Positions 11,367-21,700 of a stretch of 64,000 nt of DNA are shown in pieces. The stretch is from Rheinheimera sp. EpRS3 (lineage in GTDB: Bacteria > Pseudomonadota > Gammaproteobacteria > Enterobacterales > Alteromonadaceae). A program made the position numbers and the translations under genes. How positions within the stretch are numbered: the first letter of the stretch is position 1; each line of letters starts with the position of its first letter. The stretch lies in assembly GCF_001513785.1 (NCBI RefSeq), contig NZ_LNQS01000013.1, positions 1-64,000 on the forward strand, written 5' to 3'. The notes below the pieces were generated by a model. The model did no database searches. It had not been told where the DNA came from and saw nothing but the letters and a program-made list of their open reading frames with translations.

Positions 11367-12545
11367 ATGACACGTGCACATTTTGACTGGCAGGACCCGT
11401 TTGCGCTCTCTGCCATGCTAACGGAAGAAGAACGGATGATCCGCGACAGCGCGCAGCAGTATTGTCAGGATAAATTGCAGCCACGCGTGCTGATGGCAAA
11501 CCGGGAAGAGCATTTTCACCGTGAAATTATGACTGAGCTGGGGGAACTGGGCTTACTTGGCGCCACCTTACCGGAAAAATACGGCTGCTCGGCAGTAAAC
11601 TATGTCTGTTATGGCCTGGTGGCGCGTGAAGTAGAGCGGGTAGACAGTGGTTATCGTAGTGCGATGAGTGTGCAATCTTCCCTGGTAATGCACCCCATTC
11701 ACGAGTACGGCAGTGAAGCGCAGCGGATGAAATATTTGCCCAAGCTGGCTAGCGGTGAGTGGGTAGGCTGCTTTGGTTTAACTGAGCCGGATGCAGGTTC
11801 TGACCCGGCAGGTATGCGTACTACGGCGAAAAAAACCGCCGGCGGTTATGTATTACACGGCAGCAAGATGTGGATCACTAACTCGCCGATTGCCGATGTG
11901 TTTGTGGTGTGGGCCAAACTGGACGGTGATATTCGTGGCTTTGTGCTGGAAAAGGGCATGAAAGGTTTAACAGCGCCGAAAATTGAAGGCAAGTTCTCAC
12001 TGCGGGCCTCTGTTACCGGCGAAATTGTGATGGACAATGTTGAGGTACCGGAAGATGCGCTACTGCCTAATGTCAGCGGTTTAAAAGGGCCCTTTGGCTG
12101 CTTAAACAAAGCCCGCTATGGTATTGCCTGGGGTGCGTTAGGCGCCGCAGAGTTTTGCTGGCATGCGGCACGGCAGTATACGCTGGACCGTCATCAGTTT
12201 GGCCGGCCGCTGGCAGCTAATCAGCTTATTCAGAAAAAACTGGCCGATATGCAAACTGAAATCAGCATTGGCTTACTGGCCTGCTTACAAGCCGGGCGCC
12301 TGATGGATCAGAATTTACTGGCGGCGGAGACAATCTCGCTGATTAAACGTAATTCGTGTGGCAAGGCGCTGGACATAGCCCGTATGGCGCGCGATATGCA
12401 CGGCGGCAATGGTATTGCCGATGAGTACCATGTAATTCGCCATGTGATGAACCTGGAGGCGGTAAATACTTACGAAGGCACTCACGATGTACACGCGCTG
12501 ATTTTAGGCCGGGCGCAAACCGGCTTACAGGCGTTTAGCGGCTAA
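11367..12545 (+). CDS. gcdH: Glutaryl-CoA dehydrogenase
   Basis: A 392-residue FAD-dependent acyl-CoA dehydrogenase that oxidises and decarboxylates glutaryl-CoA to crotonyl-CoA, the last dedicated step of lysine/tryptophan/glutarate breakdown. It follows the human and bacterial GCDH pattern very closely: [17 protein letters not shown] with the substrate-binding Arg, [31 protein letters not shown], and catalytic Glu in [18 protein letters not shown]. An AGGA ribosome site precedes the ATG. It is the first gene of a three-gene operon with a fused E1 enzyme (35 bases on) and an acyltransferase. Confidence 0.97.
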   Translation: MTRAHFDWQDPFALSAMLTEEERMIRDSAQQYCQDKLQPRVLMANREEHFHREIMTELGELGLLGATLPEKYGCSAVNYVCYGLVAREVERVDSGYRSAMSVQSSLVMHPIHEYGSEAQRMKYLPKLASGEWVGCFGLTEPDAGSDPAGMRTTAKKTAGGYVLHGSKMWITNSPIADVFVVWAKLDGDIRGFVLEKGMKGLTAPKIEGKFSLRASVTGEIVMDNVEVPEDALLPNVSGLKGPFGCLNKARYGIAWGALGAAEFCWHAARQYTLDRHQFGRPLAANQLIQKKLADMQTEISIGLLACLQAGRLMDQNLLAAETISLIKRNSCGKALDIARMARDMHGGNGIADEYHVIRHVMNLEAVNTYEGTHDVHALILGRAQTGLQAFSG

Positions 12546-12580
12546 CAAGCCTGACATTTTACTGAAGCGGAGTAAGCCTT

Positions 12581-14791
12581 ATGTCAGAAGCCGTGCATCC
12601 CTGGGTTAATGAATATCGTCAAAGATTAAGTAGCGGCAAATTGCCGGTACACAGCAGTCGCCACAGTATTGATTTTGCTACCCTGTATCAGCTGTGGCAC
12701 AGCCAGCTGTGCAGCCGGTTGCTGGATTTACAATCACGCTTGTTGCAAGCCAAAGGCCAGAGTTTTTATACCATTGGCAGTGCCGGCCACGAGGGTAACG
12801 CAGCGGTTGCTGCAGCGTTACGCGTTACCGATCCGGCATTTTTGCACTACCGCAGCGGTGCCTTTTTTATCGAACGTAGTAAGCAATTACCGGGCAGTAC
12901 GCCGCTATACGATATGCTGCTGTCATTTTGCGCCAGCAGTGAAGACCCGATCTCAGGCGGCCGGCATAAGGTACTGGGCAGCCTGGCACTGAACATTCCA
13001 CCGCAAACCAGTACCATAGCGTCACAACTGCCTAAAGCTGTAGGTGCTGCTTTTGCAATAGACTTAACCCGGCGGTTGGGGTTAAACGGCCAGTGGCCAC
13101 AGGGCGCTATAGCGCTGTGCAGTTTTGGTGATGCCTCGGCAAACCATTCTACGGCCCAGGGCGCAATTAATTCAGCCTGCTGGGCCGCTTATCAGCAAGT
13201 GCCGTTGCCGGTAATGTTTTTGTGTGAAGATAACGGCCTGGGTATTTCTACGCCAACACCCAGCGGCTGGATAGAGCAGGATTTAGCCGACAGGCCTGCG
13301 CTGAAATATTTTGCCGCCGACAGCCGCGATTTGGCACAAACTTACGCCATAGCTAAACGTGCAGCCGACTATGTACGCAGTAAACGTAAACCGGCAGTGC
13401 TGCACTTATCCACTGTGCGGCTGTTTGGCCATGCCGGTGCCGATGCAGAAGCGGCATACAGAAGCAAAGCACAAATTGATGCAGAGCTGGAGCTTGATCC
13501 TTTGCTTAGCAGCACGGCCGCGCTGCTGGCCAGCGGGGATATTACTGCAGAACAATTATTGATACAGCTGGACAGGCTGGTGGCGCAAATTGCCCGCGTT
13601 GCTACAGTTGCCAGCAGCCGGCCTAAACTGACGACTGCAACACAGGTAATGGCATCCATTGCGCCAGCGCGGCAGGCTCTGCCTGTACCTGCATTACCAG
13701 TTGCTGAAGCGCGACAGCAATTATTTGCTTTCGACCAACATAACACCGGTAAAAAGCAACATTTGGCCAAGTTATTAAACTGGGCGCTGCATGATGTGCT
13801 GGCGCAGTACACTAATACTGTGGTATTTGGCGAAGATGTTGGTAAAAAGGGGGGCGTTTACGGCGTTACCCAGCATTTGGTGCATGCCTTTGGCAGTAAC
13901 CGCGTCATTAATACGTTGCTGGATGAGCAAAGTATTTTGGGTATGGCCATTGGTCTGGCGCAACAGGGCTTTATCGCTATTCCGGAAATTCAGTTTCTGG
14001 CTTATGTACACAACGCGGAAGATCAAATCCGCGGTGAGGCGGCCACCTTGCCGTTTTTCTCTAACGGCCAGTACCACAATGCAATGGTAATACGTATTGC
14101 AGGCCTGGCTTATCAGCGCGGTTTTGGCGGCCATTTTCATAACGACAACTCCTTTGCTGTATTTCGTGATATTCCCGGCGTTATTTTATTGTGTCCGTCT
14201 AATGGCCATGATGCTGCCTTGTTGCTTCGTCAGGCGGTGCAGCTGGCGCATCAGCAAAAGCGCCTTGTAATATTGCTTGAGCCCATAGCGCTGTATATGA
14301 CGCGTGATTTAACCACCGCCGGTGATGGCTTATGGCTTAGTGATTATCCGGCGCCGGATACGCCTTTACCCGACTTGGGCGAACCGGCAGTATTTGGTGA
14401 TGGCGAGCAGCTGGCTATTATCAGCTATGGTAATGGCTATTATTTAAGCCGCCAGGCAGAGCTGGCATTAAATGACCGTGGTATACGGTTACGCGTACTG
14501 GATTTGCGCACCCTGGTGCCACTGCATATAGATTTAATTATCAAAGCATTAGCAGGTTGCAGCAAAGTGCTGATTGTAGATGAGTGCCGCCGTCGGGGTT
14601 CACTCAGTGAAGAGCTGTTTACCGCACTTCATGAAGCTAAACCGGGTTATTTTCATCTTAGCCGTTTATGTGCACAAGACAGCTTTATCCCATTGGGCGC
14701 AGCAGCTTATGCGGTATTGCCATCGGCGCAGCAAATTATTGACCAGGCACTTCAGTTACTGGATGAAACCACGGTGGAGGTAGTGCGATGA
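12581..14791 (+). CDS. Fused alpha/beta thiamine-diphosphate 2-oxoacid dehydrogenase E1
   Basis: A 736-residue fusion of the two E1 subunits of the pyruvate/branched-chain 2-oxoacid dehydrogenase type. The alpha part (~40-320) carries the thiamine-diphosphate motif GDASANHSTAQGAIN with the later NGLGIST. The beta part (~395-730) has VVFGEDVGKKGGVYGVT, LLDEQSILGMAIGLA and the C-terminal LRTLVPL / VDECRR blocks. A ~70-residue less conserved linker joins them. No E2 or E3 gene is nearby. Its place after gcdH suggests a 2-oxoadipate- or branched-chain-like acid giving an acyl-CoA, but the substrate cannot be read from sequence. A GGAG site precedes the ATG. Confidence 0.88.
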   Translation: MSEAVHPWVNEYRQRLSSGKLPVHSSRHSIDFATLYQLWHSQLCSRLLDLQSRLLQAKGQSFYTIGSAGHEGNAAVAAALRVTDPAFLHYRSGAFFIERSKQLPGSTPLYDMLLSFCASSEDPISGGRHKVLGSLALNIPPQTSTIASQLPKAVGAAFAIDLTRRLGLNGQWPQGAIALCSFGDASANHSTAQGAINSACWAAYQQVPLPVMFLCEDNGLGISTPTPSGWIEQDLADRPALKYFAADSRDLAQTYAIAKRAADYVRSKRKPAVLHLSTVRLFGHAGADAEAAYRSKAQIDAELELDPLLSSTAALLASGDITAEQLLIQLDRLVAQIARVATVASSRPKLTTATQVMASIAPARQALPVPALPVAEARQQLFAFDQHNTGKKQHLAKLLNWALHDVLAQYTNTVVFGEDVGKKGGVYGVTQHLVHAFGSNRVINTLLDEQSILGMAIGLAQQGFIAIPEIQFLAYVHNAEDQIRGEAATLPFFSNGQYHNAMVIRIAGLAYQRGFGGHFHNDNSFAVFRDIPGVILLCPSNGHDAALLLRQAVQLAHQQKRLVILLEPIALYMTRDLTTAGDGLWLSDYPAPDTPLPDLGEPAVFGDGEQLAIISYGNGYYLSRQAELALNDRGIRLRVLDLRTLVPLHIDLIIKALAGCSKVLIVDECRRRGSLSEELFTALHEAKPGYFHLSRLCAQDSFIPLGAAAYAVLPSAQQIIDQALQLLDETTVEVVR

Positions 14792-15807
14792 AAAAAACAG
14801 CCTTAGTGGTATGCCCTGGCCGTGGTACTTATAACAAAGCTGAGTTGGGATATATCAGTAATAATACTAACAACACTGGTTTGCTGGCGCAGTTTGACCA
14901 GGTCAGATCCGGGCGTGGTTTAGCAACGGTAAGCGGGTTAGACCAGCAGCCTGCTTTTAGCCGCAGCGTACATTTGAAAGCAGACAATGCCGCTGCGTTA
15001 ATTTTTGCGGCAGGTGTCTGTGATTACCACAGTATTAACAGTAATCATTTTGATGTAGTGGCTGTTACTGGTAATTCTATGGGCTGGTATACCGCGCTGG
15101 GCTGCGCCGGTGTACTGACACCTGCAAGCGGTATGCAACTGGTAACTGATATGGCGCTATTAACAGCAGATGGTGCCGGTGCGCAATTTATTTACCCCGT
15201 TATCGATGATAACTGGCAACCAGATAATAACCGCATTGCGTTGGTGCAGCAGCAACTGGCCATTCACAGCGTTGAGTTATATATGTCTATTGTGTATGGC
15301 GGTTATGCGGTAATAGCCGGCAGTGAACAGGCAGTAAAAGCGGCAATGACAGCACTACCGCCTTGTGATGAGCGTTTTCCGATGTTATTGGCGGGCCATG
15401 CCGCGTTTCATACCGGCTTTATGCAGGGGGCATCGGATAAAGCGCTGTCGCTGTGGCCAGCAGCGAGGTTTAATCAGCCGCAACTACCATTGATCGATGG
15501 CCGCGGCCAGATATGGCCTAATTTCGGTAGCGATTTAGCCGCATTGCAACGTTATACACTGCAACATCAGGTGTGTCAGACCTACGATTTTAGTAAGGCG
15601 CTGCAGGTGGCAGTAAAGGAGTTTGCGCCACAGCATATAATTCTATTGGGCCCCGGCACCAGCTTAGGTGGAGCCGTAGCACAAAGCCTGATTGAGATTA
15701 ACTGGCAGGGGCTTAGCTCAAAGCAGGACTTTATCGCTGCTCAGCAAAGCGAACACCCTTACGTATTAAGTATGGGGATAGCCGAACAGCGCTTATTGCT
15801 TGGCTAG
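14788..15807 (+). CDS. FabD-like acyltransferase
   Basis: A 339-residue protein of the malonyl-CoA:ACP transacylase fold. The nucleophile elbow GNSMGWYTALG (family GHSxG) and the His-containing GHAAFHTGFM block are visible. So is a C-terminal ILLGPGTSLGGAV glycine loop. By eye, the Arg that in FabD follows the elbow (RGxxMQ) and binds the malonyl carboxylate aligns with Met/Ala in LVTDMALLTADG. A non-malonyl acyl group is therefore possible. The start overlaps the E1 stop by four bases (ATGA), so the two proteins are translationally coupled. Partner and substrate are unknown. No acyl carrier protein is encoded here. Confidence 0.8.
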   Translation: MKKTALVVCPGRGTYNKAELGYISNNTNNTGLLAQFDQVRSGRGLATVSGLDQQPAFSRSVHLKADNAAALIFAAGVCDYHSINSNHFDVVAVTGNSMGWYTALGCAGVLTPASGMQLVTDMALLTADGAGAQFIYPVIDDNWQPDNNRIALVQQQLAIHSVELYMSIVYGGYAVIAGSEQAVKAAMTALPPCDERFPMLLAGHAAFHTGFMQGASDKALSLWPAARFNQPQLPLIDGRGQIWPNFGSDLAALQRYTLQHQVCQTYDFSKALQVAVKEFAPQHIILLGPGTSLGGAVAQSLIEINWQGLSSKQDFIAAQQSEHPYVLSMGIAEQRLLLG

Positions 15808-15811
15808 TTTA

Positions 15812-16990
15812 CTAATAAGCGCTGGTGAGCTGATTTAATACCGCCAGTTTATGCCGGTAGCGCTGCTGATCATAAGCCGAAGGGGCATTGCGTGTTGCTT
15901 TTAGCATATAACTGGCTGCCTGCTGGTTGTTTTGTATGGCGTAGTAACTTCTGGCCAAACCAAAGTAGGCTTCATGGTTCTTATCATCCAGTGCCACAGC
16001 TTTTTCATAGTGGCTAATGGCAGTGTCGTAACTTTGGCCCTTATACGCTTCGTCTCCCAACATCAGATGGTAGTATGGGTTAGTGCGCCGTTTAGCCATA
16101 ACACGTTTTTCCAGCGGTTCAGCTTTGGCTATTTCACCGCGCTGGCGGTGCAAATAAGCCAGATTTGCCAGCGTATTGGTGGAGCTTGGATCCAGTGTTA
16201 AGCTTTGCTGATAACTGCGCTCGGCCAAATTGTGCATTTGATTGGTACGGTACAATACGCCTAGGTTTGACCAGCTTGGCGCATAATAAGCATCCGCTTC
16301 AATAGCCGCCTGATAGTAACGATAAGCCTGAGCATCATTACCACTGGCAAAAGCCACCGCCGCTTTATTGTTGTAAAACATAGCAACAATGCGATTTACA
16401 CTAATGGCATGTTCCGGAAATTGTTGCTTCAGGCTGTACGGATCAAAATCAACTACTATATCTTTTGCCAATAACACAAAGCCCGGTGCTCCCCTGAGGG
16501 CTCTGCCGTGTTGCAGGCGCAGGTTAACATGGCCGTTAAGCCAGGTTTGGCTGAGCTCACTGGTCCAGTATTCGGGTATTTGCACATCCTGAAACACCGC
16601 CGTCATGCCGAGCTCTTTTGCCATGCTGTAGGCCAGTATCGACAAACTCAGGCAGTTAGCACGCCCGGCCGCGATCGTTTCACTTGCGGTTTTGGTGGCG
16701 GCATTGTCATAAAGTAAGCCATCCTGAGCGTAAGACAAAATAAGCTTTAGTACACTGGTGGTACGCTCTTCAATTGAATCTGTAGAGCTAATCAGCCGTA
16801 ACAGCTCAAAGCGGGTGTGTTGCGGCAACGCAAAAATTTGCTCTGCTGTTTCAGGCTCAGTCACTTCACCTTTTAGTGCTGGCGCTACCAGCAGTTGTTC
16901 TGGTGGAAATAACATAACAGGCGCAGTGGACTGACAGCCACTTAACAGCACTATTATTGCGATTGGGTATATCCACACCGGTAACTTCAT
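15812..16990 (-). CDS. Lipoprotein with transglutaminase-like and TPR domains
   Basis: I chose the ATG at 16988-16990 because it starts a typical lipoprotein signal (MKLPVWIYPIAIIVLLSGC, lipobox LSGC). The frame continues open upstream but without such a signal. The mature 392-residue protein has a transglutaminase-like segment (~65-200, with GRANCLSLSILAYSMAKELG holding the Cys and ending near VDFDPY). Four or so TPR units follow at ~245-385 (PSWSNLGVLYRTNQM, NTLANLAYLHRQRGEI, YYHLMLGDEAYKGQSY, EAYFGLARSYYA). Probably an envelope scaffold; exact role unknown. It converges tail-to-tail with the acyltransferase, four bases apart. Confidence 0.8.
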   Translation of the reverse strand: MKLPVWIYPIAIIVLLSGCQSTAPVMLFPPEQLLVAPALKGEVTEPETAEQIFALPQHTRFELLRLISSTDSIEERTTSVLKLILSYAQDGLLYDNAATKTASETIAAGRANCLSLSILAYSMAKELGMTAVFQDVQIPEYWTSELSQTWLNGHVNLRLQHGRALRGAPGFVLLAKDIVVDFDPYSLKQQFPEHAISVNRIVAMFYNNKAAVAFASGNDAQAYRYYQAAIEADAYYAPSWSNLGVLYRTNQMHNLAERSYQQSLTLDPSSTNTLANLAYLHRQRGEIAKAEPLEKRVMAKRRTNPYYHLMLGDEAYKGQSYDTAISHYEKAVALDDKNHEAYFGLARSYYAIQNNQQAASYMLKATRNAPSAYDQQRYRHKLAVLNQLTSAY

Positions 16991-17164
16991 AAACCACCCA
17001 GCCTGATTGCATCGTGATAAATATAGTTCAGGCCGGTAAAAATACCGCAGTGGCTTTGTAACAAAGCACGACGACAACAGGCATGAAAGCTTTACATAAA
17101 GTTGCTCCGCAGCAGGATATAAAGTACAAAGGTGCGATAACACACTCTGCTGGGAGTTAGAACA

Positions 17165-18166
17165 ATGAAACAACTACTGCTTTTTATACTCATGCTAAGT
17201 TCTGCCAATGCCCTGGCATCAAAAGCGCCGATAGGCATAGTGATCCACGGTGGCGCCGGTACCATAAATCGGGACAGTATGACGCCAGCACAGGAACAAG
17301 CCTACCATGCCATGTTAACCCACGCGGTAAACCAGGGTTATGCTGTGCTGGAGCGTGGCGGCTCCAGTTTAGATGCAGTAACGGCAGCAGTAACGGTATT
17401 GGAAGATTCGCCGTTGTTTAATGCAGGTAAAGGTGCGGTTTACACCTTTGATGAAAGCCACGAACTGGATGCTTCTATTATGAATGGCCGGGATCGCAGC
17501 GCTGGAGCGGTTGCCGGTGTCACTAATGTAAAAAACCCAATATTGCTGGCACGGGCGGTAATGGAAAAATCAGACCACGTTATGCTGTCAGGTAAGGGCG
17601 CAGAGCAATTTGCCAAACAGCAGAAACTGGAACTGGTAGATAACAGCTATTTTAATACAGAGTTTCGCTACGAGGCGTTACAACGGGCAAAACAGGCTAT
17701 AGCACCGCAGCCGCATCAGGCGGCAGTACCTTATGATCCGGCCTGGAAAATGGGTACTGTAGGAGCTGTTGCAATAGATCGCAAAGGCAATTTAGCTGCA
17801 GCCACCTCAACCGGCGGTATGACTGCCAAACGTTATGGCCGTATTGGTGATGCGCCCATTATTGGCGCTGGCAACTTTGCCGACAATAAAAGCTGTGCGG
17901 TATCGGCTACCGGCCATGGCGAGTTTTTTATCCGTTATCAGGTAGCCAGTGATATTTGTGCTAGAGTGAAATATCAGCGAAAAACTGCTGCTGTAGCAGC
18001 AAAAGAAGTAATGGCCGAATTGAAGAAAGTGGGCGGTGATGGCGGCGTTATCGTGGTCGATAGCAAAGGGCAGTTAAGCTGGACCTTTAACACTGAAGGA
18101 ATGTACCGGGCACTTAAAGCTGAAGGCGGGCAGGTTATCAGCGAAATCTTTGCTGCCAAAAGCTGA
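17165..18166 (+). CDS. iaaA: Isoaspartyl peptidase / plant-type L-asparaginase, exported
   Basis: A 333-residue Ntn-hydrolase precursor with a clear signal peptide (MKQLLLFILMLSSANALA). The mature protein opens with the family's IVIHGGAGTI. Autocleavage is expected before the Thr in KMGTVGAVAIDRKGN, which becomes the nucleophile, and the oxyanion/substrate segment ATSTGGMTAKRYGRIGD follows. The enzyme removes iso-aspartyl (beta-linked) residues from peptides and hydrolyses asparagine. A GGGAG ribosome site precedes the ATG. It is monocistronic by spacing; the divergent neighbour is the TPR lipoprotein. Confidence 0.9.
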   Translation: MKQLLLFILMLSSANALASKAPIGIVIHGGAGTINRDSMTPAQEQAYHAMLTHAVNQGYAVLERGGSSLDAVTAAVTVLEDSPLFNAGKGAVYTFDESHELDASIMNGRDRSAGAVAGVTNVKNPILLARAVMEKSDHVMLSGKGAEQFAKQQKLELVDNSYFNTEFRYEALQRAKQAIAPQPHQAAVPYDPAWKMGTVGAVAIDRKGNLAAATSTGGMTAKRYGRIGDAPIIGAGNFADNKSCAVSATGHGEFFIRYQVASDICARVKYQRKTAAVAAKEVMAELKKVGGDGGVIVVDSKGQLSWTFNTEGMYRALKAEGGQVISEIFAAKS

Positions 18167-18241
18167 TTTTGCAGCAAAGCGGCTAAATTCGGCTAACCTT
18201 AATATGAGCCTGATGCTCAGTAATACAGTGCAGGGGGAAGC

Positions 18242-18661
18242 ATGGATTTATTAAAAGTGGCAGATTATATGAACCGGTATCCGGTTACGTTTACTGCTGA
18301 TATGCCGGTAGAAATGGCCGTAGCCCGCCTGATTAAAGGGCGGCAAACCGGTGGGCCTGTTATTGATGAACAGCGCAAAATAGTCGGTTTTATCTCCGAG
18401 CAGGATTGTCTGCAACGTATGCTGATGTCGACTTATCATGATCAGCAAGCGTCAAGAGTAGCGGACGTGATGAACCCGGCAGTGTTAACGGTAAAAGGCT
18501 ATGATGGCATTATCGATTTAGCACAAATTATGCTTAAAGCTAAACCTAAGTTGTACCCGGTGGTAGACGACGACGGCTATTTACTTGGCATTATTACCCG
18601 CTCAGATGTACTCGGAGCTATAGATAAAGAGCTACATTCGCATTATGGCAAGGTAGGATAG
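18242..18661 (+). CDS. CBS-pair protein
   Basis: A 139-residue protein made of two CBS motifs and little else: VADYMNRYPVTFTADMPVEMAVARL at ~6-60 and VADVMNPAVLTVKGYDGIIDLAQIM at ~72-130, each ending in the hydrophobic strand before LGIITRSDVL. Stand-alone CBS pairs usually bind adenosine nucleotides and modulate another protein. A strong GGGGGAAG ribosome site precedes the ATG. A hairpin terminator follows at 18704-18731, so it is transcribed separately from hrpA. Confidence 0.88.
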   Translation: MDLLKVADYMNRYPVTFTADMPVEMAVARLIKGRQTGGPVIDEQRKIVGFISEQDCLQRMLMSTYHDQQASRVADVMNPAVLTVKGYDGIIDLAQIMLKAKPKLYPVVDDDGYLLGIITRSDVLGAIDKELHSHYGKVG

Positions 18662-18703
18662 CGTTAAGCGCTGGATTTTTACCTGCTGCTCTTGGTAGCA
18701 TGG

Positions 18704-18731
18704 CGCCCTCTGTTAACGAGGGCGTTGTTTT
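18704..18731 (+). terminator. Terminator after the CBS gene, overlapping the hrpA start
   Basis: CGCCCTC (18704-18710) pairs with GAGGGCG (18718-18724) around TGTTAAC, followed by TTGTTTT. It has the form of an intrinsic terminator. Its 3' arm also supplies the GAGG that looks like the hrpA ribosome site. Confidence 0.65.
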
Positions 18732-21700
18732 GTCTGAAGCTGTTATCTCTGTACCTGAACTTATTTCCCGTATTCCCGCTTGTCTGTTAAAAGACCAGTT
18801 TCGCCTGCGCCGCCGGTTACATAACTGCAAAAATCTGGCAGATGACGCAAAAAGCACACAATTAACGCGTATTGCTACCGATATTGACCGCTCTGAGGCA
18901 CAGCGTGCGGCCAGACTGGCTGCGTTGCCTAAGGTAAGCTATCCGCCACAACTGCCGGTATCGGAAAAGAAAGACGACATTAAAGCCGCCATTGCCGCCA
19001 ATCAGGTGGTGATTATTGCCGGCGAAACCGGCTCGGGCAAAACTACGCAAATTCCGAAAATCTGCCTGGAGTTAGGCCGCGGTGTAGCCGGTATGATAGG
19101 CCATACTCAGCCGCGGCGCTTAGCCGCACGCAGTGTCTGTGATCGTATCGCTGAAGAGCTACAGTGTCAGGTCGGTAACCAGGTCGGCTATAAAATCCGC
19201 TTTGGCGATCACACCAGCGACAATACTTTCGTTAAGCTGATGACCGACGGTATTTTGCTGGCCGAAATTCAGCAAGACCGGTTTTTAAACCAGTACGACA
19301 CCTTAATTATTGATGAAGCGCACGAGCGCAGCCTGAATATCGATTTTTTGTTGGGTTACCTAAAACAGCTGTTGCCGAAACGGCCGGATCTCAAGCTGAT
19401 TATTACCTCAGCGACGATTGACCCACAGCGCTTTTCAAAGCACTTTTTTAATGCGCCGGTAATTGAAGTTTCCGGCCGTACTTTTCCGGTAGATACGCGT
19501 TACCGGTCGGTAAGCGAGCAGGACGACAAAGACGCCGACCAGCTGCAGGGCATTTTTGATGCGGTAGACGAGCTATACCGCGAGCCGCCGGGTGATATTC
19601 TGATTTTCTTAAACGGCGAGCGTGAAATCCGCGACACGGCTGATGCGCTGGAAAAGTTAAAACTGCCGCATACGGAAGTATTGCCGTTGTATGCCAGATT
19701 AAGCGCGGCCGAGCAAAACCGCATTTTCCAAAGCCACGCCGGCCGGCGCATCGTGCTTGCTACCAACGTGGCAGAAACTTCGCTGACGGTGCCCGGTATT
19801 CGTTATGTGATCGATCCCGGCACCGCGCGCTTATCGCGCTACAGCTATCGCTCCAAAGTACAACAATTGCCGATAGAAGCTATCAGCCAGGCCAGTGCCA
19901 ACCAGCGTAAGGGCCGTTGTGGCCGGGTGGCCGCCGGTATTTGTATCAGGTTGTACAGTGAGGACGATTTTAACGGCCGGCCGGAATTTACCGACCCGGA
20001 AATACTGCGCACTAACTTAGCGTCCGTTATTATGCAGATGCTGGCGCTGGGCCTGGGTGATATTGAAGCCTTCCCGTTTTTACAAAAGCCGGACAGCCGC
20101 TTTGTCAACGACGGTGTAAAGTTGCTCGAAGAGCTGGGCGCTATTCCGTTAAATCGCAATAAGCAGGGTCTGCAATTAACGGAGTTGGGTAAAAAGCTGT
20201 CGCGCTTACCGATAGATCCACGCCTGGCACGCATGGTACTGTTTGGCGCTGACAACGGTGCTTTGGCTGAGCTGTTGGTGCTCGCCGCTGCACTGTCCAT
20301 TCAGGATCCACGTGAGCGGCCGTTAGACAAGCAGCAAAAAGCCGATCAGTGTCATGCCCGTTTTGCCGATCCGGATTCAGACTTCGCCGCCTGGCTTAAG
20401 CTGTGGCAGTACCTGCAGGAGCAACAAGAGCAGTTAAGTAATAACCAGTTTCGCCGTCTGTGCCGGCAGGAGTTTTTAAACTACCTGCGGGTGCGTGAAT
20501 GGCAAGATCTTACCGGCCAGCTTACCCAGCTTATGCAGGAGCAGGGCTATCAGCAAAACCAGCAAACGGCCGGCTATCAGGCCATCCACCAGGCAGTGCT
20601 AAGTGGCCTGCTCGGTCAGGTGGGTTTTAAAGACTCAGAAGCCGATTACTTAGGCCCGCGGCAAACGCGGTTTTATGTGTTTCCGGGCAGCCATTTATTT
20701 AAGCGCAAACCCAAATGGGTGGCGGCAGCTGAATGGGTAGAAACCAGCAAGCTATATGCCCGTACCCTGGCCAAAATTGAACCGGAGTGGATAGAACCGC
20801 TGGCAGAGCATTTGGTAACGCGCAGTTACAGTGAGCCGCACTGGGAGAAAAAGCGCGGTGCGGTAATTGCGTACGAGCAAGTCAGTTTGTACGGCTTGGT
20901 TATTGTGCCCAGGCGCGCTGTGCTATACAGCAAAATAGACCCGGCAGTGTGTCATACGTTGTTTGTGCGCGAAGCGCTGGTGAACCAGGAACTGGGTACT
21001 AACGACAGCTTTTTGCAACACAACCAGCGCTTAATTGATGATGTTACGGCGTTGGAAGAGAAATCACGCCGGCGCGATATTCTGGTTGATGAAGATACCC
21101 TGGCGGCGTTTTATCTTGAGCGCGTGCCACAGTGGGCGAATAACCGGATAGATTTCGCCAAATGGTGGAAGAAAAAGCGCAGCGAAGATGCCTCTTTTCT
21201 TAACTTTGATCCCGACAGCCTGCTGAACCGCGATGCCAGTGATATTACCGCCGATAAATTCCCTGAGACCTGGCGTCAGGGCAATTTAACCTTGCCGCTG
21301 GAATACCATTTTGCTCCGGGCGAGCCGGATGATGGTGTCAGCGTGATTATTCCGCTGGCGCTGCTAAATCAGCTGGATGATAACGGCTTTGACTGGTTGA
21401 TCCCGGCGCTGCGCCACGAGTTGCTGGTAGCATTAATTAAATCGCTGCCCAAGCAATACCGGCGTAATTTTGTGCCGGCACCCAATTATGCTGATGCATT
21501 AATGCAAACGCTGAATCCGGATGAAGGTAAGTTGCTCGAGGTTATCACCATGCGCTTAAAGCGGATGTCCGGCGTAACCATTCCGGAAGACGCCTGGGAT
21601 TTAACCAGCCTGCCGCTGCATTTAAAAATGAATTTTAAAGTGGTGGATGACAAAGGCACCACCTTGCGCCAGGGCCGCTCGCTGGGTTTACTAAAACAAG

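Noticed and set aside
12581-14791. Possibility that the 736-aa E1 is two genes joined by a sequencing error
   Set aside because: The frame is continuous with a plausible linker and no internal ribosome site or start was seen at the junction; fused E1 alpha/beta proteins are known.
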